Assembly: GCA_011800805.1 (NCBI GenBank)
Contig: MPNW01000030.1
Coordinates: forward strand, 225,889-289,888
DNA length: 64,000 nt
From: Hirudo medicinalis
Taxonomy: Eukaryota; Annelida; Clitellata; Hirudinida; Hirudinidae
Reading direction: 5' to 3'
Under the pieces are notes generated by a model. It was given only the letters and a program-made list of their open reading frames with translations, had not been told where the DNA came from and searched no databases. Shown in pieces: positions 1 through 12,415 of the stretch (its first letter is position 1; each line of letters begins with the position of its first letter). A program made the translations under genes and the position numbers.

Positions 1-22
1 TGTGTTGCTCTGATGTCTGAAG

Positions 23-2047
23 GTATTTGAAGCATCTCTTGGACCAGTATGTGGAGAGTGATTACACTGTTGTGTACTTCCACTACGGACTCAACAGCAA
101 AAACAAGCCCTCGTTCGGCTGGCTCAGACAGGCCTATTCGGAATTTGATAGAAAGTCGGTTTGAAAATATTTTGATAATATAATAATAATAATATATTTT
201 ATATTATGATTGTCAATATTCAGACATAATATTGTTATTGTCAACATGCAGATACAAAAAAAACTTGAAGGCTCTCTACCTCGTGCACCCGACAGGATTT
301 ATCAGATTTATGTGGAACATCTTCAGGCCCATAATAAGGTTTCAAGATTGTTGCTGAGATTTTTCAAATTGCTAAGTTATTGATCTAATTATAAAATGTT
401 ACCAAATGTTTCCATACATGTGTTCAATGTAAGTTTTCTTTTAATATTAGTGTGAAGTTTGGAAGGAAAGTGAGTTACATCAATTATCTCCATGAACTGG
501 CTCAGCAGCTACAACTGGACCAACTTATGATTCCTCAGAGAGTGAAAGAGTGAGTGTCCTCATTTTGTGTCACTAACATTTTATTGAACAAAACGTTAAA
601 TGAAATGAGAAAAAGTAAAAATTTATTTTCTGAATGAGGTTTTGAGAGAGTATCACGAAAGAGGATCGTTTTTTAAGGTATAGGTTTTCACCAGTAATTG
701 TTGGAACCAAAAGTGACAAAGAAAATTGAAGGATTGACTTCCTCACAAAAATTAACATAAAATGGTGCAATTTTGAGAAACTGTTAAAGCTTGCTATGCA
801 TGTCTCTTTAAAATTATAAGTTGCACCTAATTTATTTGATGTTGTTTGTGATTAATACTTATTTTATTTTACTTTATTTATTGCATTTTTTGCCAGAACT
901 TAGTAAGGCTGTTTATAAAGTGTAACCCGAATAGAAGCATTATTAAGATAACATTGTTGTATTTACAGTTATGATGCATTCCTTCTTGCCAAAAATAAAC
1001 CCATTCCTGTGCCTACCAGCATTGTTCATGCACCACTTCCCAAGCAACAGTTTGGAGTGGAGTTGACATAGTAAGCATTCATTCTTAGTTATTCAACTCA
1101 TGATCCATCTTTAAGAAAATGTTTATCTTTCAGCATAAAAAATCACAACAATGGTGAAATCATACCAACAGTAGTTGGCCAATGCATTCACTACCTAAGA
1201 GAACACGGTAAGTCTTCATTTTAAGTCTGTGGTAATTGACATTTCACTGAAAGGGATTCTTCACTTAGGTTTAGACACGGAAGGCTTGTTCAGGAGATCT
1301 GCCAATGCCAGCGATCTCAAGCGTGTGCAAAAGACGTTCAATGAAGGTTAACAAATACACAATGTAAGATTATCTCATGGGTGTTATTATTTGAGCTGCA
1401 GATTCATCTAGCAGGATCTCAAGATATATGTTGATTCATATCACTTAAATTTCTATTTTTATTGTGAATTATTATTATTAAAGTTTTATAAATCACAGGT
1501 CGAGAAGTCAACTTTGCCATGTATGACATCCACCTTCCTGCTGCTATCCTCAAAAGCTTCTTGAGGCAGCTACCCGAGCCACTGCTGACCTACGAACTCT
1601 ACGACCACATTGTTAAAGTTCAATGTCAGTATTCATGTGAAGCTCAAGTTATAAGTTGGAATAAGTTAAGAATTTGTCATTATTTGTTTTTAAATTGAAT
1701 AGCTCTCGAAGCAAACGAAAGACTGAAAGAAATGAGAAGAATTTTGGTGGAGGAACTGGTGGAGGACAATTACTTCATTCTCAAGTACATTGTCAACTTC
1801 CTCACAGAGGTATGATGAGCTTGTCATGCTTATTGGCCACAAAGTCCTGATTTTATTGAGTGAAATTTGTCTTTTGAAGGTTGTGGCTCACAGTGAGAAG
1901 AACAAAATGACTGCACAAAATCTGGCCATTGTCTTTGGACCAAACCTCATGTGGTCAAAAAACCAAGCATCGCTGACTATGATTGGTTCTGTCAATACGT
2001 GTGCTCTCCTCCTCATTTCCCACTACAACCATCTTTTCATAAAGTGA
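23..2047 (+). CDS. ARHGAP1-like: BCH (CRAL-TRIO)/RhoGAP protein, ARHGAP1/ARHGAP8-like, 5' truncated by window
   Basis: This gene encodes a GTPase-activating protein for Rho-family GTPases. The visible exons join in phase as 23-154, 252-338, 451-549, 969-1070, 1134-1207, 1269-1346, 1499-1624, 1703-1809 and 1880-2047. The first three encode the end of a CRAL-TRIO/BCH domain ([17 protein letters not shown], then [17 protein letters not shown]). A proline-containing linker follows ([11 protein letters not shown]), then a RhoGAP domain with the arginine finger in GLFRRSAN, the [11 protein letters not shown] motif and the [16 protein letters not shown] signature. The protein ends just after the RhoGAP fold, as in ARHGAP1/8. 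The N-terminal exons lie left of the window. The order of domains and the linker make the family certain. ARHGAP1 versus ARHGAP8 cannot be settled because they form one clade outside vertebrates. A polyadenylation signal AATAAA lies at 3283-3288. Confidence 0.93.
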
Positions 2048-3290
2048 CTCTTTTGCTCCAGCCTTTGAGTCTTGTAATGTAACAACCACAATGAATCATG
2101 CAACCATAATAAGATAAGCATGTTGTTTTTCTGACTCAAGTCAGTTATAGTTCCCAAAAATATAGTTTGCTAATTCTTGGAAAATATTTTAGAGCCTGCA
2201 AACAGTATGGCACTGTGTTGATAAATTATAATTCACAGATTAAATTTGCGCTCCTTGACTGACTTTATAATTTTATGTCCAGCCGTGGAACATCCATATC
2301 ATTAATATACCCTCATGCCTTCTTTTTATGGTGATCGCTCGGTGAGCAGGTGGTCCATGTTACCACTTAGCCACTGATCATCACTTAACCAAACTTTGAT
2401 CCATGCTCCTGAGTTTTTAACCTGTCATGTCTCATCTTATGGCTACAAACTATTTTGCATGCTTTCTTGTGCATCGCTAGTCAAAATAAATTCTTGAAAA
2501 TGCTTTGGATTAATTTCCAGCCATTCCATGCAAGCAGTTTTTGTGCATCCACTGCATGGTGGAGTGTAGAAATGGGGTGATGGGCTTCAAGAATTTCCCA
2601 TGTCTGTATATTTGTGTCGCTTCGATAACTCAACTATTTGGTTTTGGAGGTTTATAACTGTTTATTACTTTTTCGATTGTTGATTTTGCTTAATTAAAGT
2701 TGAAGCATGACACATTAACAAGTTTGGCATCCAAATACACAATTCGAAGTTGTTTGCCTTTCCTTCCTCGATAACTTAAGAGTTATTAACTCGTTGCTTT
2801 AAGATAATCATGACCACTCTCTTATTCAATTCCAAAGTTTGAGTAAGAATTATTTGCCAGCAACTAATGAAAGTTAAATGTCAGCTTTGAGAATTATGTT
2901 GTATTGATGCAAACCATGCATCCTGCCTGGCATTTCCACTGCATCTGGTTATAAGGCTTGATCACAGATTTATTGACATGCAATTTTGGACATCAAACAA
3001 TTGATTAATCAATTGATTTGCAGTGTGCTCGCATCTATTTGATGAACAGCATTTACATTCAGGCTTGGAATTTCTACTCGATATTTACAATTGCAATTGG
3101 TTGTCTCATCCTTTAGGTCGTTATGAATGGGCCTCAACAACTGCTTGGAAGTGGTGGATCGGTGGAGAAGGATCCTGAGGTTTTACGAGCACTGTCGATA
3201 TTTCTGATGCATCAAATATCCAATTTGGATTGAATTTGTCATTGGGAGAATGTTCAGAAGTGTTCTCTTTGTCTAAATTATAAATAAATT
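2048..3290 (+). other. 3' UTR of the RhoGAP gene, with possible alternative last exon
   Basis: This is about 1.2 kb between the RhoGAP stop codon and an AATAAA at 3283-3288. Near 3118 there is a good acceptor (pyrimidine-rich tract ending in TTTAG) followed by an open frame of about 38 codons that includes MNGPQQLLGSGG. It could be an alternative terminal exon, but no family similarity supports it. I see no other gene here. Confidence 0.4.
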
Positions 3291-3337
3291 TCAAAAAGGC
3301 ATTCTTGTAGCGAAATCAATTAATTGGCATGTGTTAC

Positions 3338-6300
3338 TTAAATTAAGAATGGTTGCAGAAATTGTATATAACCTTGAGGAGTCCCTTGGAAAATGGTGAT
3401 TTTTGGAAGCTTAAGTTGTTTGCACTTCAGGGGCAAAATGTTGATGACAACTTTGGCTCTGCAGCCTGTAAATCTGAGTTCACCTGACAATTGTCAATGC
3501 ATCCAAGTGAATAAAGGGGGAACATTTGGATGATGTTTCAAATGGCAAGCAAAAACCTGAAGTGCTTCCTGAGAGTTTCCAAGAGCCAACATCATGAGTG
3601 ATGCTATAAAACAACTGGTTCGGAAAGTCTTTGACTCGAGTGATGATGAATTTCATTGGAACCCATTCATTGGACAGCAGCTCCTTTCTGCTCAGATGAG
3701 AGCAGATAACTATCCTCATCTGTTGACATTATTCTTGTTTTTAATGATTTCATGTGACCTCCTCACTTGATGCTTGTAATTGCATTTAAATAAAATATCA
3801 AGTAATATAAACTTAAGGCATGTTTTAAGTTCTAATCATGCAATTCTTATTATTTTCTGTCCAAGAATTTGTTACAAATTGATAATGTGATCTTGAAGTT
3901 CTGTTGAACAAATGCCACTCTAATCAAACTCTGTATCATTGTGACCAAATAAAAATAAATCCATCAAGCAGGTGAAATGTGGACCACCTCAATGTCATCA
4001 AGTTGGAAATGATAACCAAGATGATATGTAACATCTGGTTGATTCACTTCACAATATTTCATGTCAAATTTCAAATCCAGTGGGTGCTTGATATTCCCCT
4101 CAATTTGCCACACAAATGTTGATGTTGATACCGGGTAAAGTGTCTGAATAAAAGCAAATTACTATTTAATGAATTATATACAATTAAATAATTTTTCTAC
4201 CCTTGCAAATATGCAAGTGTACTGAAATCAATAGAAATTTATGAAAATAGACATTAAGGATTTATATAAAAAAAAAGGAGTTTTAAAGTAAAATAAATCA
4301 AATATTGACCATAGAGTTTCCAATGTTCAAATTTTTAAAATCGGTGGTCCCAGTGGAATCAGTCAATATCCATGAATTGATTTCTGTTGCATTCGCAAGA
4401 AGTGAAGACACCAAGACTTGAACAAATTTTCTGAATATTTCAACATGTTATTGCAATACTATTGCAATAATATTACTTGAATATAATTTTTGTATAATTA
4501 ATTAATATGTTCGGAATTTTTCATAGCCTTCAATAATGAAGATTATTTCTAAGCTTCTCATTGTTAGTCATCAAGTAATTTAGATAACAAGTTATAAAGA
4601 TGAAATAAAATTATTTTAAAGATTTAAGTTAGTATCTAAGAAAGCAAATAAATGTCAAATATAAATTCATTAATAACATAATTCGAATAGATTTACTTTG
4701 AGAGTGAAGTAAAGAATTTGTGGCAAACTGTAAAAGGGTTGTTAAAACTTAGTGTGCAAACCTTGTCAACATGATCTGAAGATTTCAATGTGATCTGACA
4801 AATAGTTTTGTTTTGTGTTTACAATTTTGATTGCATGAATTAGGGGATGTTGAATATTCAAAAAATTCAAACCTGTTTAATCAGCATCTCATTCCTTGTC
4901 CAATCATCTAGAGTAACAAGAGCCCTGAAATGCAAATTTCGCACCTTTTTAAAGTTATCTAAAATAGCTTCTGACAAAATCATCTTGTTGTCATCATCAG
5001 TGGAAAGATCTTCAAGTTGCAACAGGAGGCCTTGTGAAGCATGGATTTCCAATGAATTTGGAAATACTGATTCTGTTGCCTCATCCATAAGTGTAATCTC
5101 AACATCTTGTTTAAATCCAGCCATAAAATCTTCAGCAGAGAAATTGTTCATGTTAATTGGAGATGTGCATCTTAACAAAAAATGAGAATTAAAGGGAAGA
5201 CAAACTGGCTTTGTTCAAAGATAACTTCATCTCCCGAAGAGTAACATCAACATTGAGACCATCAGAATGAAAGGTTTGAACAAAATCAATTTCATTCAGT
5301 TTCATTACTGCCACACTCACATGATATGAACCAATCTTTGAGAACTGAAATTACTTTAAAAATGTAAAGGACTAAAGTAAATAACAGTAATAATGCTTTT
5401 GCTGGCCTTCCATAATTTTACTCACGCAACCAATGAGTTGAATTGAATTTCTTCCCACCAATAAAGGAACACAACTGCTCCTAAGTATCACATCATCATC
5501 GTGGATGACCGCCAGGTTCAGAAGTCTCTGAGATTTTGGTGAGCTTAGAGATCGCTTTAGTGGTGACCTTAGAATTGAATATATTCAATAAGTAGTAGTA
5601 AATATATAACATAATTGTCTTTGTAAATTCTGTGGTAAAACTAAATGGTTTACTTCTTTTTGCATTTAAAAAAAATAATAACTAAATCAATTATTCCACC
5701 AAATATTTACTGAATCATCAGAGCGCACCTGCAGAGCAGGGAAGATGAGACAGCGAGTTGCTGGTCACCATCTTCGACGTATTGGACAGAACTTTGAATG
5801 TCAATAGATTGGAAGTTGAAGCTGATGGTTTCAGAGATCTTGTTGAAAAGTTCAAAACCTCCCAAAATGCTCGACTGACTGTTTCGTCTCGTTTCAAAAT
5901 GGCCGCTATCTTGTCTTGAATGGCACCTCTGCATAAGTTTCTGAGGCTTCAGAAAAAAAATTGAATATGAAAATTGCTTGCTTTAAATAAATAAAAAATA
6001 ACCCATCGAGAAAGTTTAAACCTGAGTCGTGAAAGCTGCAGAATCAGTTGAAATATTTCTTTTATGCTTCTTCTTCATTTCAGTTTCTCTTTCCTGAAAC
6101 GAGTAGCAACCCATAAACAAGAACATTACTTTCAAATATATTTGTTAGTCACAAACATTTTAAATAATGCTGCAAATATTTTAACATAAAAAGAATTATT
6201 TTTACATCCAGAATATTCCCTCTGCCTCTGAAAGACAAAACAACTTCATCAAGAGTAACAGGGGAGGGAAGATTGGAGAATATTTCCAACTGCATTTGCA

Positions 6301-9300
6301 TGCATTGGTGGAGTGCAACCTCATCGGAGGGCATCACGAGCGACAGAAGGAATGCAGGAGGACATCGCATCTTCATCCTCTCCATGGAAATATCAACTAA
6401 ATAAATGTGCAACAGAACTCTAGGTTATTCAGGGTCATATCATTGTTTCAATATTCTGACCTTAAAATTAACATTGTTGACATTAAGAAACACATCTCTT
6501 AAGGAGTGACCAGATACAAGAAATAACGTAAATCATTCACATGCATTTGCATAAAAATTCTTCTTAACAAATGTTTTAATTAGTTTCTAAAATAAACCTT
6601 GGCTTTTTGAAGCCTCAAGAGCATCTTGCAGGCACTTCTTCCTCATTTCCAATTGCACTGTTGAACTGGATGCAATGTTGAGACTTGTGCGACAATATCT
6701 ACTCGTCAAAAATCAAGAACACTGCAATTAAATCAAATCTCCAAGTCTTACTCAACAAACTCCTCATTTTACTTAAAAGTCTGCTTGAGAAATTTCTGAC
6801 ATTCTGCAAGTTTTTGTCTCACATCGTTTGCAAGCATTTCCCATCCTTCTGTTTTGTACATTTTCAGGAGATCAACCAAATAATTCTCTGCTTTCTTGTA
6901 ATCACCAGTCATTCTGAAACAAAGAGATCAAAGAAATCATAAGAAAAATTTCTGTTAAAAAAGGCATTCAAAGAAAGCATCTTAATTTCAAAGCTGAAAG
7001 TATTTTTGTTATCAAGTGATTGCAGTTCAGCACGAGTTCAACTTAAGAATGTTATAACATCTGAATAATGGAATTAATCAAATAATATAATAAAAGCTTT
7101 AAATAATTCAACTCAATTTGTTTTAAATTGCTGAAATATATTAAGCTTTCACAATAATGTAATGTTTGTATACACAAATAATTTCAAACATATATAGATC
7201 TGCTATGCATAAATAATTTCAAACATATATAGATCTGCTATGCATAAATAATTTCAAACATATATAGATCTGCTATGCATAAATAATTTCAAACATATAT
7301 AGATCTGCCAGCTCTTTCCCTGTGAACTTGGCTGACCGTACCCTGCTGACATGTTTTAGGAAGCATATGCACTGCTCAGATAATTCCTGTATATTTATAA
7401 AATGGAGTGGATTAAAAAAAATACATCATAATTATATTCAGAACAAGTGGACAGCAGTGGAACTCAAGAACTTACCAAGTAAAACTGAATGTATGGCTCC
7501 TTGCCAGTTAAAACCTCCAACAGTCTGTTTAAATGTTCCGATTCACCTGTTCAGGTAAGTAGTTAGTAAATTACAAATTTTTACCTAACTGCTTTTTATT
7601 TACCTGCAACATGCACTAATCCAGGTAACAATGATTCCACAATCATCTGTTCATCAGATGTTTGCCCACTGCTTGTTGATACCAGACCACACAATCTTCC
7701 AATGCAATTCGCCTTAAAAAAAAATAAAAATATTTACTTGAATCAAATAAATCTATTTATCCACTGAAAATACTTTTAAAAAATAAATAGGCAAAACCTT
7801 GGAGACTTTGGAGTTGATTTAAAAACCTAATTGGTACCATTTGGTAGGCCAAATAAATTATGAATTGCAATATTGCGGCTCAACTGACATTTGACATAAT
7901 TAATCCATGTAATTAAACGATGTGATATTATGACTTACAATGACCCAATTAACATGATTAATTGACACAATTAATTGACATTTTTGGCTGATGTTAGTTG
8001 ATTGTCATCACCTTCTGAGTTGCTAGGTTCCACAACTCAGCTGCTCCAGAAGCAATCATCTTGGATTCTTCTGAATCCAATTTGTTATCCAGAGGACAGA
8101 AACTAAGCACCTCCATGCAGCTCAGGAATGTCCAGCAATCAATTGCTCCTGATGGAACAGGGATCTGTAAACAAATCACCAGTCATTTGTTATTATTGAT
8201 ATCAACTCTCCTTCAAATGTGTAACAATGTAATATTGGAAATAATTTCATAAAGTGTTGATTTTGGTTCCAACATTATATGACCATTAAGATCAAAAATC
8301 CATCAATTCTTAACATAGGAGAGTATTTTTAATTTGAAACACAAATTTTAAAAACCCACCTTAAGAATATTGACCTCCCGGATGCAGTTGTGTATGAAAG
8401 GGACAGACCTCTTGATGAGCTCGGAAATGCGACCGAGCTGCACGAGAAGATGTCCCTGACGACCAAACAAGTAACTCCTGAGGTCGAGGATGCTGCACTT
8501 GTTGAGGCTGATGAGGTTCCTGATGAGGTTGTCAATTGGCTGACACAAACAGCTTCCTCCCCATCTTGCTGGAATGTTTCTGCACATGAGGTCCAACCAT
8601 GGTGCCGGTTCTGCAAGAGAGGTTCATGGATGGAGATGATGCCAGGAAGAAATCAAAATTTAAATAACCGCCGACTTGCAATTGCCGAGTTGAGAATGAA
8701 CTGAGTGAACAGGGCATCCAGCTCGTCATACTGTATCATTGCATCTTCATAGAGACCCATCATTTCATACATGAATGCTAATTCCTCCTGTACATTGGGA
8801 GAATATTCACAAAATATACATTAAAAAAAAGTCTATTTATTACATTAAAAGCAAGTGATATTCTTCAGATAGTACAACAGATAGTAATTTAATAATGATG
8901 GTAATGATGAAGATGATGATGGTGATGATGATGGTGATGATGGTGGTGGTGATGATGATGATGATGTTATAACAGATTGTCACTCGTGCAAACAAGTTGT
9001 AAGTGCTTGAATTCCTTAAAACTTTGTGGTTAAAAGGCTGATACAGGGTGGTCAGGAGATCCAAAGCTGTGTTTGGGGACTTTAAATATTTATGGATGTA
9101 GTTCTTTTTTTTCAACTGTTTACTTTTGTTCAGATTGTTTTGGTTGGGAAAACAAAATAAAATAAAATAATAATGATGATGATGATGATGATGATAATAA
9201 TAATAATAATAATAATAAACATCAACAACAATAATAACAATAATAATAATAAGACATAATGTAATGCACCTGTAGGAGGAAATAACTGCAAAAATTCCAT

Positions 9301-10219
9301 TCATGTTCGATCCTCCTCTCCCTCTGAGACCTCATATTCTCCTCAAAACAATCCAAAACTCTGGTGATCGAATCGACGACCAGTACTCTCATTCGACCTG
9401 CCACTTGATTGTAAGACTCCAAAGACTTTGAATCGAGTTTGTAAGGCTCGGAAAGCAAAATGCACCTGCAAAATAAATCAAAAAGGTAATAGTAATTCCT
9501 TAATTGTTGATGAAACAAATTACCTTTCGACTTGCTTGCTGCAGAAATCATTCTTTACTTTGTCATAGACAGAGTTTCTGAGTATTTTGTTCTTGACTCG
9601 ATTGTCCATGTTCACCACGACTACAATCAGCCAGTCATGAATGTCCTTATCTCTCAATTGGGATAACCATTCTGAAACTGAGTCCTTTACTGAAGATTTG
9701 TAACTTTCCAAATCCTTTTTTAGAACATTTAAATTACATTTGTTAGAGTAATGAAATCAACTTTCAAATGTGAAAAAACTTATGACTGCAGTAACAAACT
9801 TATAAATTGTTGCAATTTACAAATACCATAGTCTGTGTGCACTAAAACGGAGATTAATATTAATAATTCCAAAATACTTACACACTCAATCCAAAATGAA
9901 TGCAAAAAAGGTCTGTTACATAGAAACCATGACTCTTCAAGGGCAATGCTATTTGGATTGAAAGAATCAAATGTCAATTGCACAAAGACATTTCTGGTAG
10001 GTCTGCCAAAAGATCTGCAAATATTTAATTTTTGGAGTTTTTATTATTAATCATTCAATAATGTTAATAAAATGAAACAATATTAAAAGATTTCTATTAT
10101 GCATCATATAAAAAGAAACTTAGCAAGTCTATACCTTTTCCAATCAACTGGATCTCTAGCTAGAAATTTGTCAAATGTGCCCCTCAATGACTGAAAGAGA
10201 CCATCCTTATTTTCCTTGT
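3338..10219 (-). CDS. TRAPPC10: TRAPP complex subunit 10 (TRAPPC10)
   Basis: TRAPPC10 is a subunit of TRAPPII, the tethering complex and Rab exchange factor acting at the Golgi and endosomes. The most 5' exon I can place is 10135-10219 (LFQSLRGTFDKFLARDPVDW). The next encodes the segment ending FLHSFWIEC, followed by WLIVVVVNMDNRV, NDFCSKQVER and EWNFCSYFLLQ. The hallmark block EELAFMYEMMGLYEDAMIQY continues into DELDALFTQ and then LDLRSYLFGRQGHLL and GAIDCWTFLSCMEVL. C-terminal exons give FVWQIEGNIKHPLDLKF (3960-4144) and FIITRVKDFPNQLFYSITHD (3480-3719), ending with ILPLKCKQLKLPKITIF (stop 3338-3340). All these blocks follow the vertebrate TRAPPC10 order. The start codon exon was not found. 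Many introns are 60-300 bp. The last coding segments need either a 25-nt intron or a frame change near 3461-3488 (see findings). Confidence 0.93.
7176..7309. repeat. 35-bp tandem repeat, about 3.8 copies, in a TRAPPC10 intron
   Basis: Copies start at 7176, 7211, 7246 and 7281. They are essentially identical over 35 bp and the last is cut short at 29-30 bp. The unit contains ATATATAGATCTGC and TATGCATAAATAA. The near-perfect identity suggests a recent expansion or unequal slippage. Confidence 0.95.
8890..8967. repeat. GAT/GGT microsatellite
   Basis: This is a run of GATGAT with interspersed GGT units in an intron of TRAPPC10. Long open frames seen here on the minus strand (poly-Tyr/His) are microsatellite artefacts. 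Confidence 0.95.
9158..9252. repeat. Compound ATAAA/GAT/AAT microsatellite
   Basis: Consecutive ATAAA, GAT and AAT repeat runs lie in the same TRAPPC10 intron, just before the exon encoding EWNFCSYFLLQ. Confidence 0.95.
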
Positions 10220-12190
10220 CTTAAAGAAATGTAAAACAAATAATTAATTTTCAATTATCAACTTTAAAATAAAAATAATGCCTTTTTAACGTAAAAATTA
10301 GTTAATCCAAAAATGTAAAATAAAAAGCAGTTCATATTCTACAAAATACAAAATTTAGAAATTTGTGTGATGTGTTTTTAGATGAAATTTAATGTTCTCA
10401 TAGAAATGTGAACATAATCCAGATAGACTTCTCAAATCAAGGAAATCAAATATAGCATCCTATTTTTGCATGCCTAAAGCGATTAAATTTAAAAGATGAG
10501 CTAATGACGGCGGCGATGCTCAAAAACGTTCATACGAATGTCAGAGCTTTCGTACAATGTACTATTTTACTATAAAAAAATATTTCCAATTGATAAAAAT
10601 CGGTATGCTTAAGTTAATATTCACAAATAAAAGCAATAAGAAAACCAACAAGTTGCAATAAGCCTAGATTTCATGATTGTAAATATGTGCTAAAAGTAAA
10701 CAAAAACTATTTTACAGCTGATGTGGACGTTGATATGTTCTATGATTATATCTGATATAAATGTTTTAAAATGTTATGATTATTTTTTCTTATACGTTTT
10801 TTATATTATGTTTGTTTAGATGAATCATTTTTTTAATTTGCATCAAATTAGGTATTTCCGGGGGAATTCGTAATATCTTTGTTCTAGCTATACTCAAATT
10901 AAGTGTTGTAATACGTTCGCTTGTCTGTTTGATCTCTCAAAATTTTGACGACACTACCAATTATGTCTGGAATTTGTTCTTTCAATAATAACTCAAACAG
11001 GCTAATTCTTGTAAAAGAGACCGAGTTTGAAGTATTAGTAATTTTAAAATTGATAAATCTGTTATTGGTCATTGCAAAGCATCAAAGCAGAGGCATCACT
11101 TTTACTTGGACACTTTAGATCAGGAAGAAAGGTAGCTGCAGCTAAAAATGAGAAACAGAAGATGAAATGATGGGGTTGAGAAAGAAACTGAAAACATTAA
11201 AGCATGGCCGAGATTTATGAAACGATGAATTTCGCAGATTAATGGTGGAAAGTATCACAACTAGGAACGTGGATCTATTAAGTCCAGGCTAACAGCCTAA
11301 GATAAAGATAGTAAGGCAAAAGCTGCAGAAATTGCAAATTTAGGAGAGCTTAAGCATTGAATTTTGTGTCAATAAATTGATATTTTCAGCTTCAAATATT
11401 TCTATTATATTACAATTCTAAGGTCTACAAAAACGCTAAATAAAGTCTAAAGGTATTTATCTTCATAATTTCAGTCCTAAAAAACTGAGTAAAGTCCTAA
11501 ATCTCAGTTTCCAAATTCCTGTATGAACCGTGGAATGTTATGAAAATTTGGTTTCCTACTACTAATAGTTCATCCTCATCCTAGCACCTTCCAAATTCTC
11601 TAGACATTCACTCTTCCACATGCTCAGTTGTGCACACCCCACTTCTAGCCAGTTATTGACCAAGGCACTAGAACTAGAGCTTAGTGACAACCGACTACAA
11701 CCACGAGGAATGCACACTACAAATGCTCGATTCATATGATTGCATTACATCAATTTTCTTGATCCTACTTTACTTTATTTCTATTTTTGGTAGACACAGC
11801 AAGAACAAACATTTAAAAAAAAAGCCAAAATCTGATATGTGAAACTCTCCCTATACACCAGCTCTAAATTTTCTAAGATAGCAAATGACTCTTCCAAAGC
11901 ACTTCAACAAGATCAATCAAAGTCTGTAGTGATAAGATAGATGCACTCAAACCAGAATCAAAAACAGACCAGATATAGATGTGAACAAGAACAAAGATCA
12001 ATGCACAATATCACACAAAATGTTTCAAAAAAAAATTTCAGCTGTAGGAATGAACAAAATTTAAAGTCCTAAAATTATGAAATAATCCTTGGTCAAAAAT
12101 GTGCTTAAACATGAATTCACACAAAAAATAATATAGAAAAAAAAATCGTCTCACTTCAAAATAAACAAAAAACATTGTGGCACCAGCAAC
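10220..12190. other. Intergenic stretch between hexokinase and TRAPPC10
   Basis: This is AT-rich sequence upstream of the first TRAPPC10 exon I can recognise. It should hold the missing TRAPPC10 start exon and promoter, but no ATG exon matching the family N-terminus stood out. A weak open stretch around 10962-11100 (+) begins MSGICSFNNNS but breaks quickly and matches nothing I can name. Confidence 0.5.
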
Positions 12191-12194
12191 AACA

Positions 12195-12200
12195 TTTATT
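12195..12200 (-). terminator. Candidate polyadenylation signal of hexokinase
   Basis: The minus strand reads AATAAA about 215 bp beyond the hexokinase stop codon. It is the first canonical hexamer downstream. Confidence 0.5.
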
Positions 12201-12415
12201 GAGCAAGGCACCAGACAACTGAACAACAACAAATTGCTTGAAGACAAAAAATGTAACATCTTTTAGGGGGATGAGAATGTGATGATCAGCAATTACTGAA
12301 ACTTTCCTACTAATCAAGTATTTGGATATTACAGTTGGATTGTTGCTTTTATGTATTTAAGTGTTGGTTGGATTTGCCTAGCAAAATCCTTGCTCCTTAA
12401 GGCCTTTCCATTCAT

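Noticed and set aside
4847..5185. 112-codon plus-strand frame
   Set aside because: It is antisense to a TRAPPC10 exon of the same length, whose minus-strand translation fits the gene.
8840..9304. 154-codon minus-strand open frame with Tyr/His and Ile runs
   Set aside because: It spans two microsatellites inside a TRAPPC10 intron, and its non-repetitive part is not conserved.
10962..11340. Short frame starting MSGICSFNNNS considered as a THAP-type zinc finger
   Set aside because: The required Cys/His pattern is incomplete and the frame breaks quickly.
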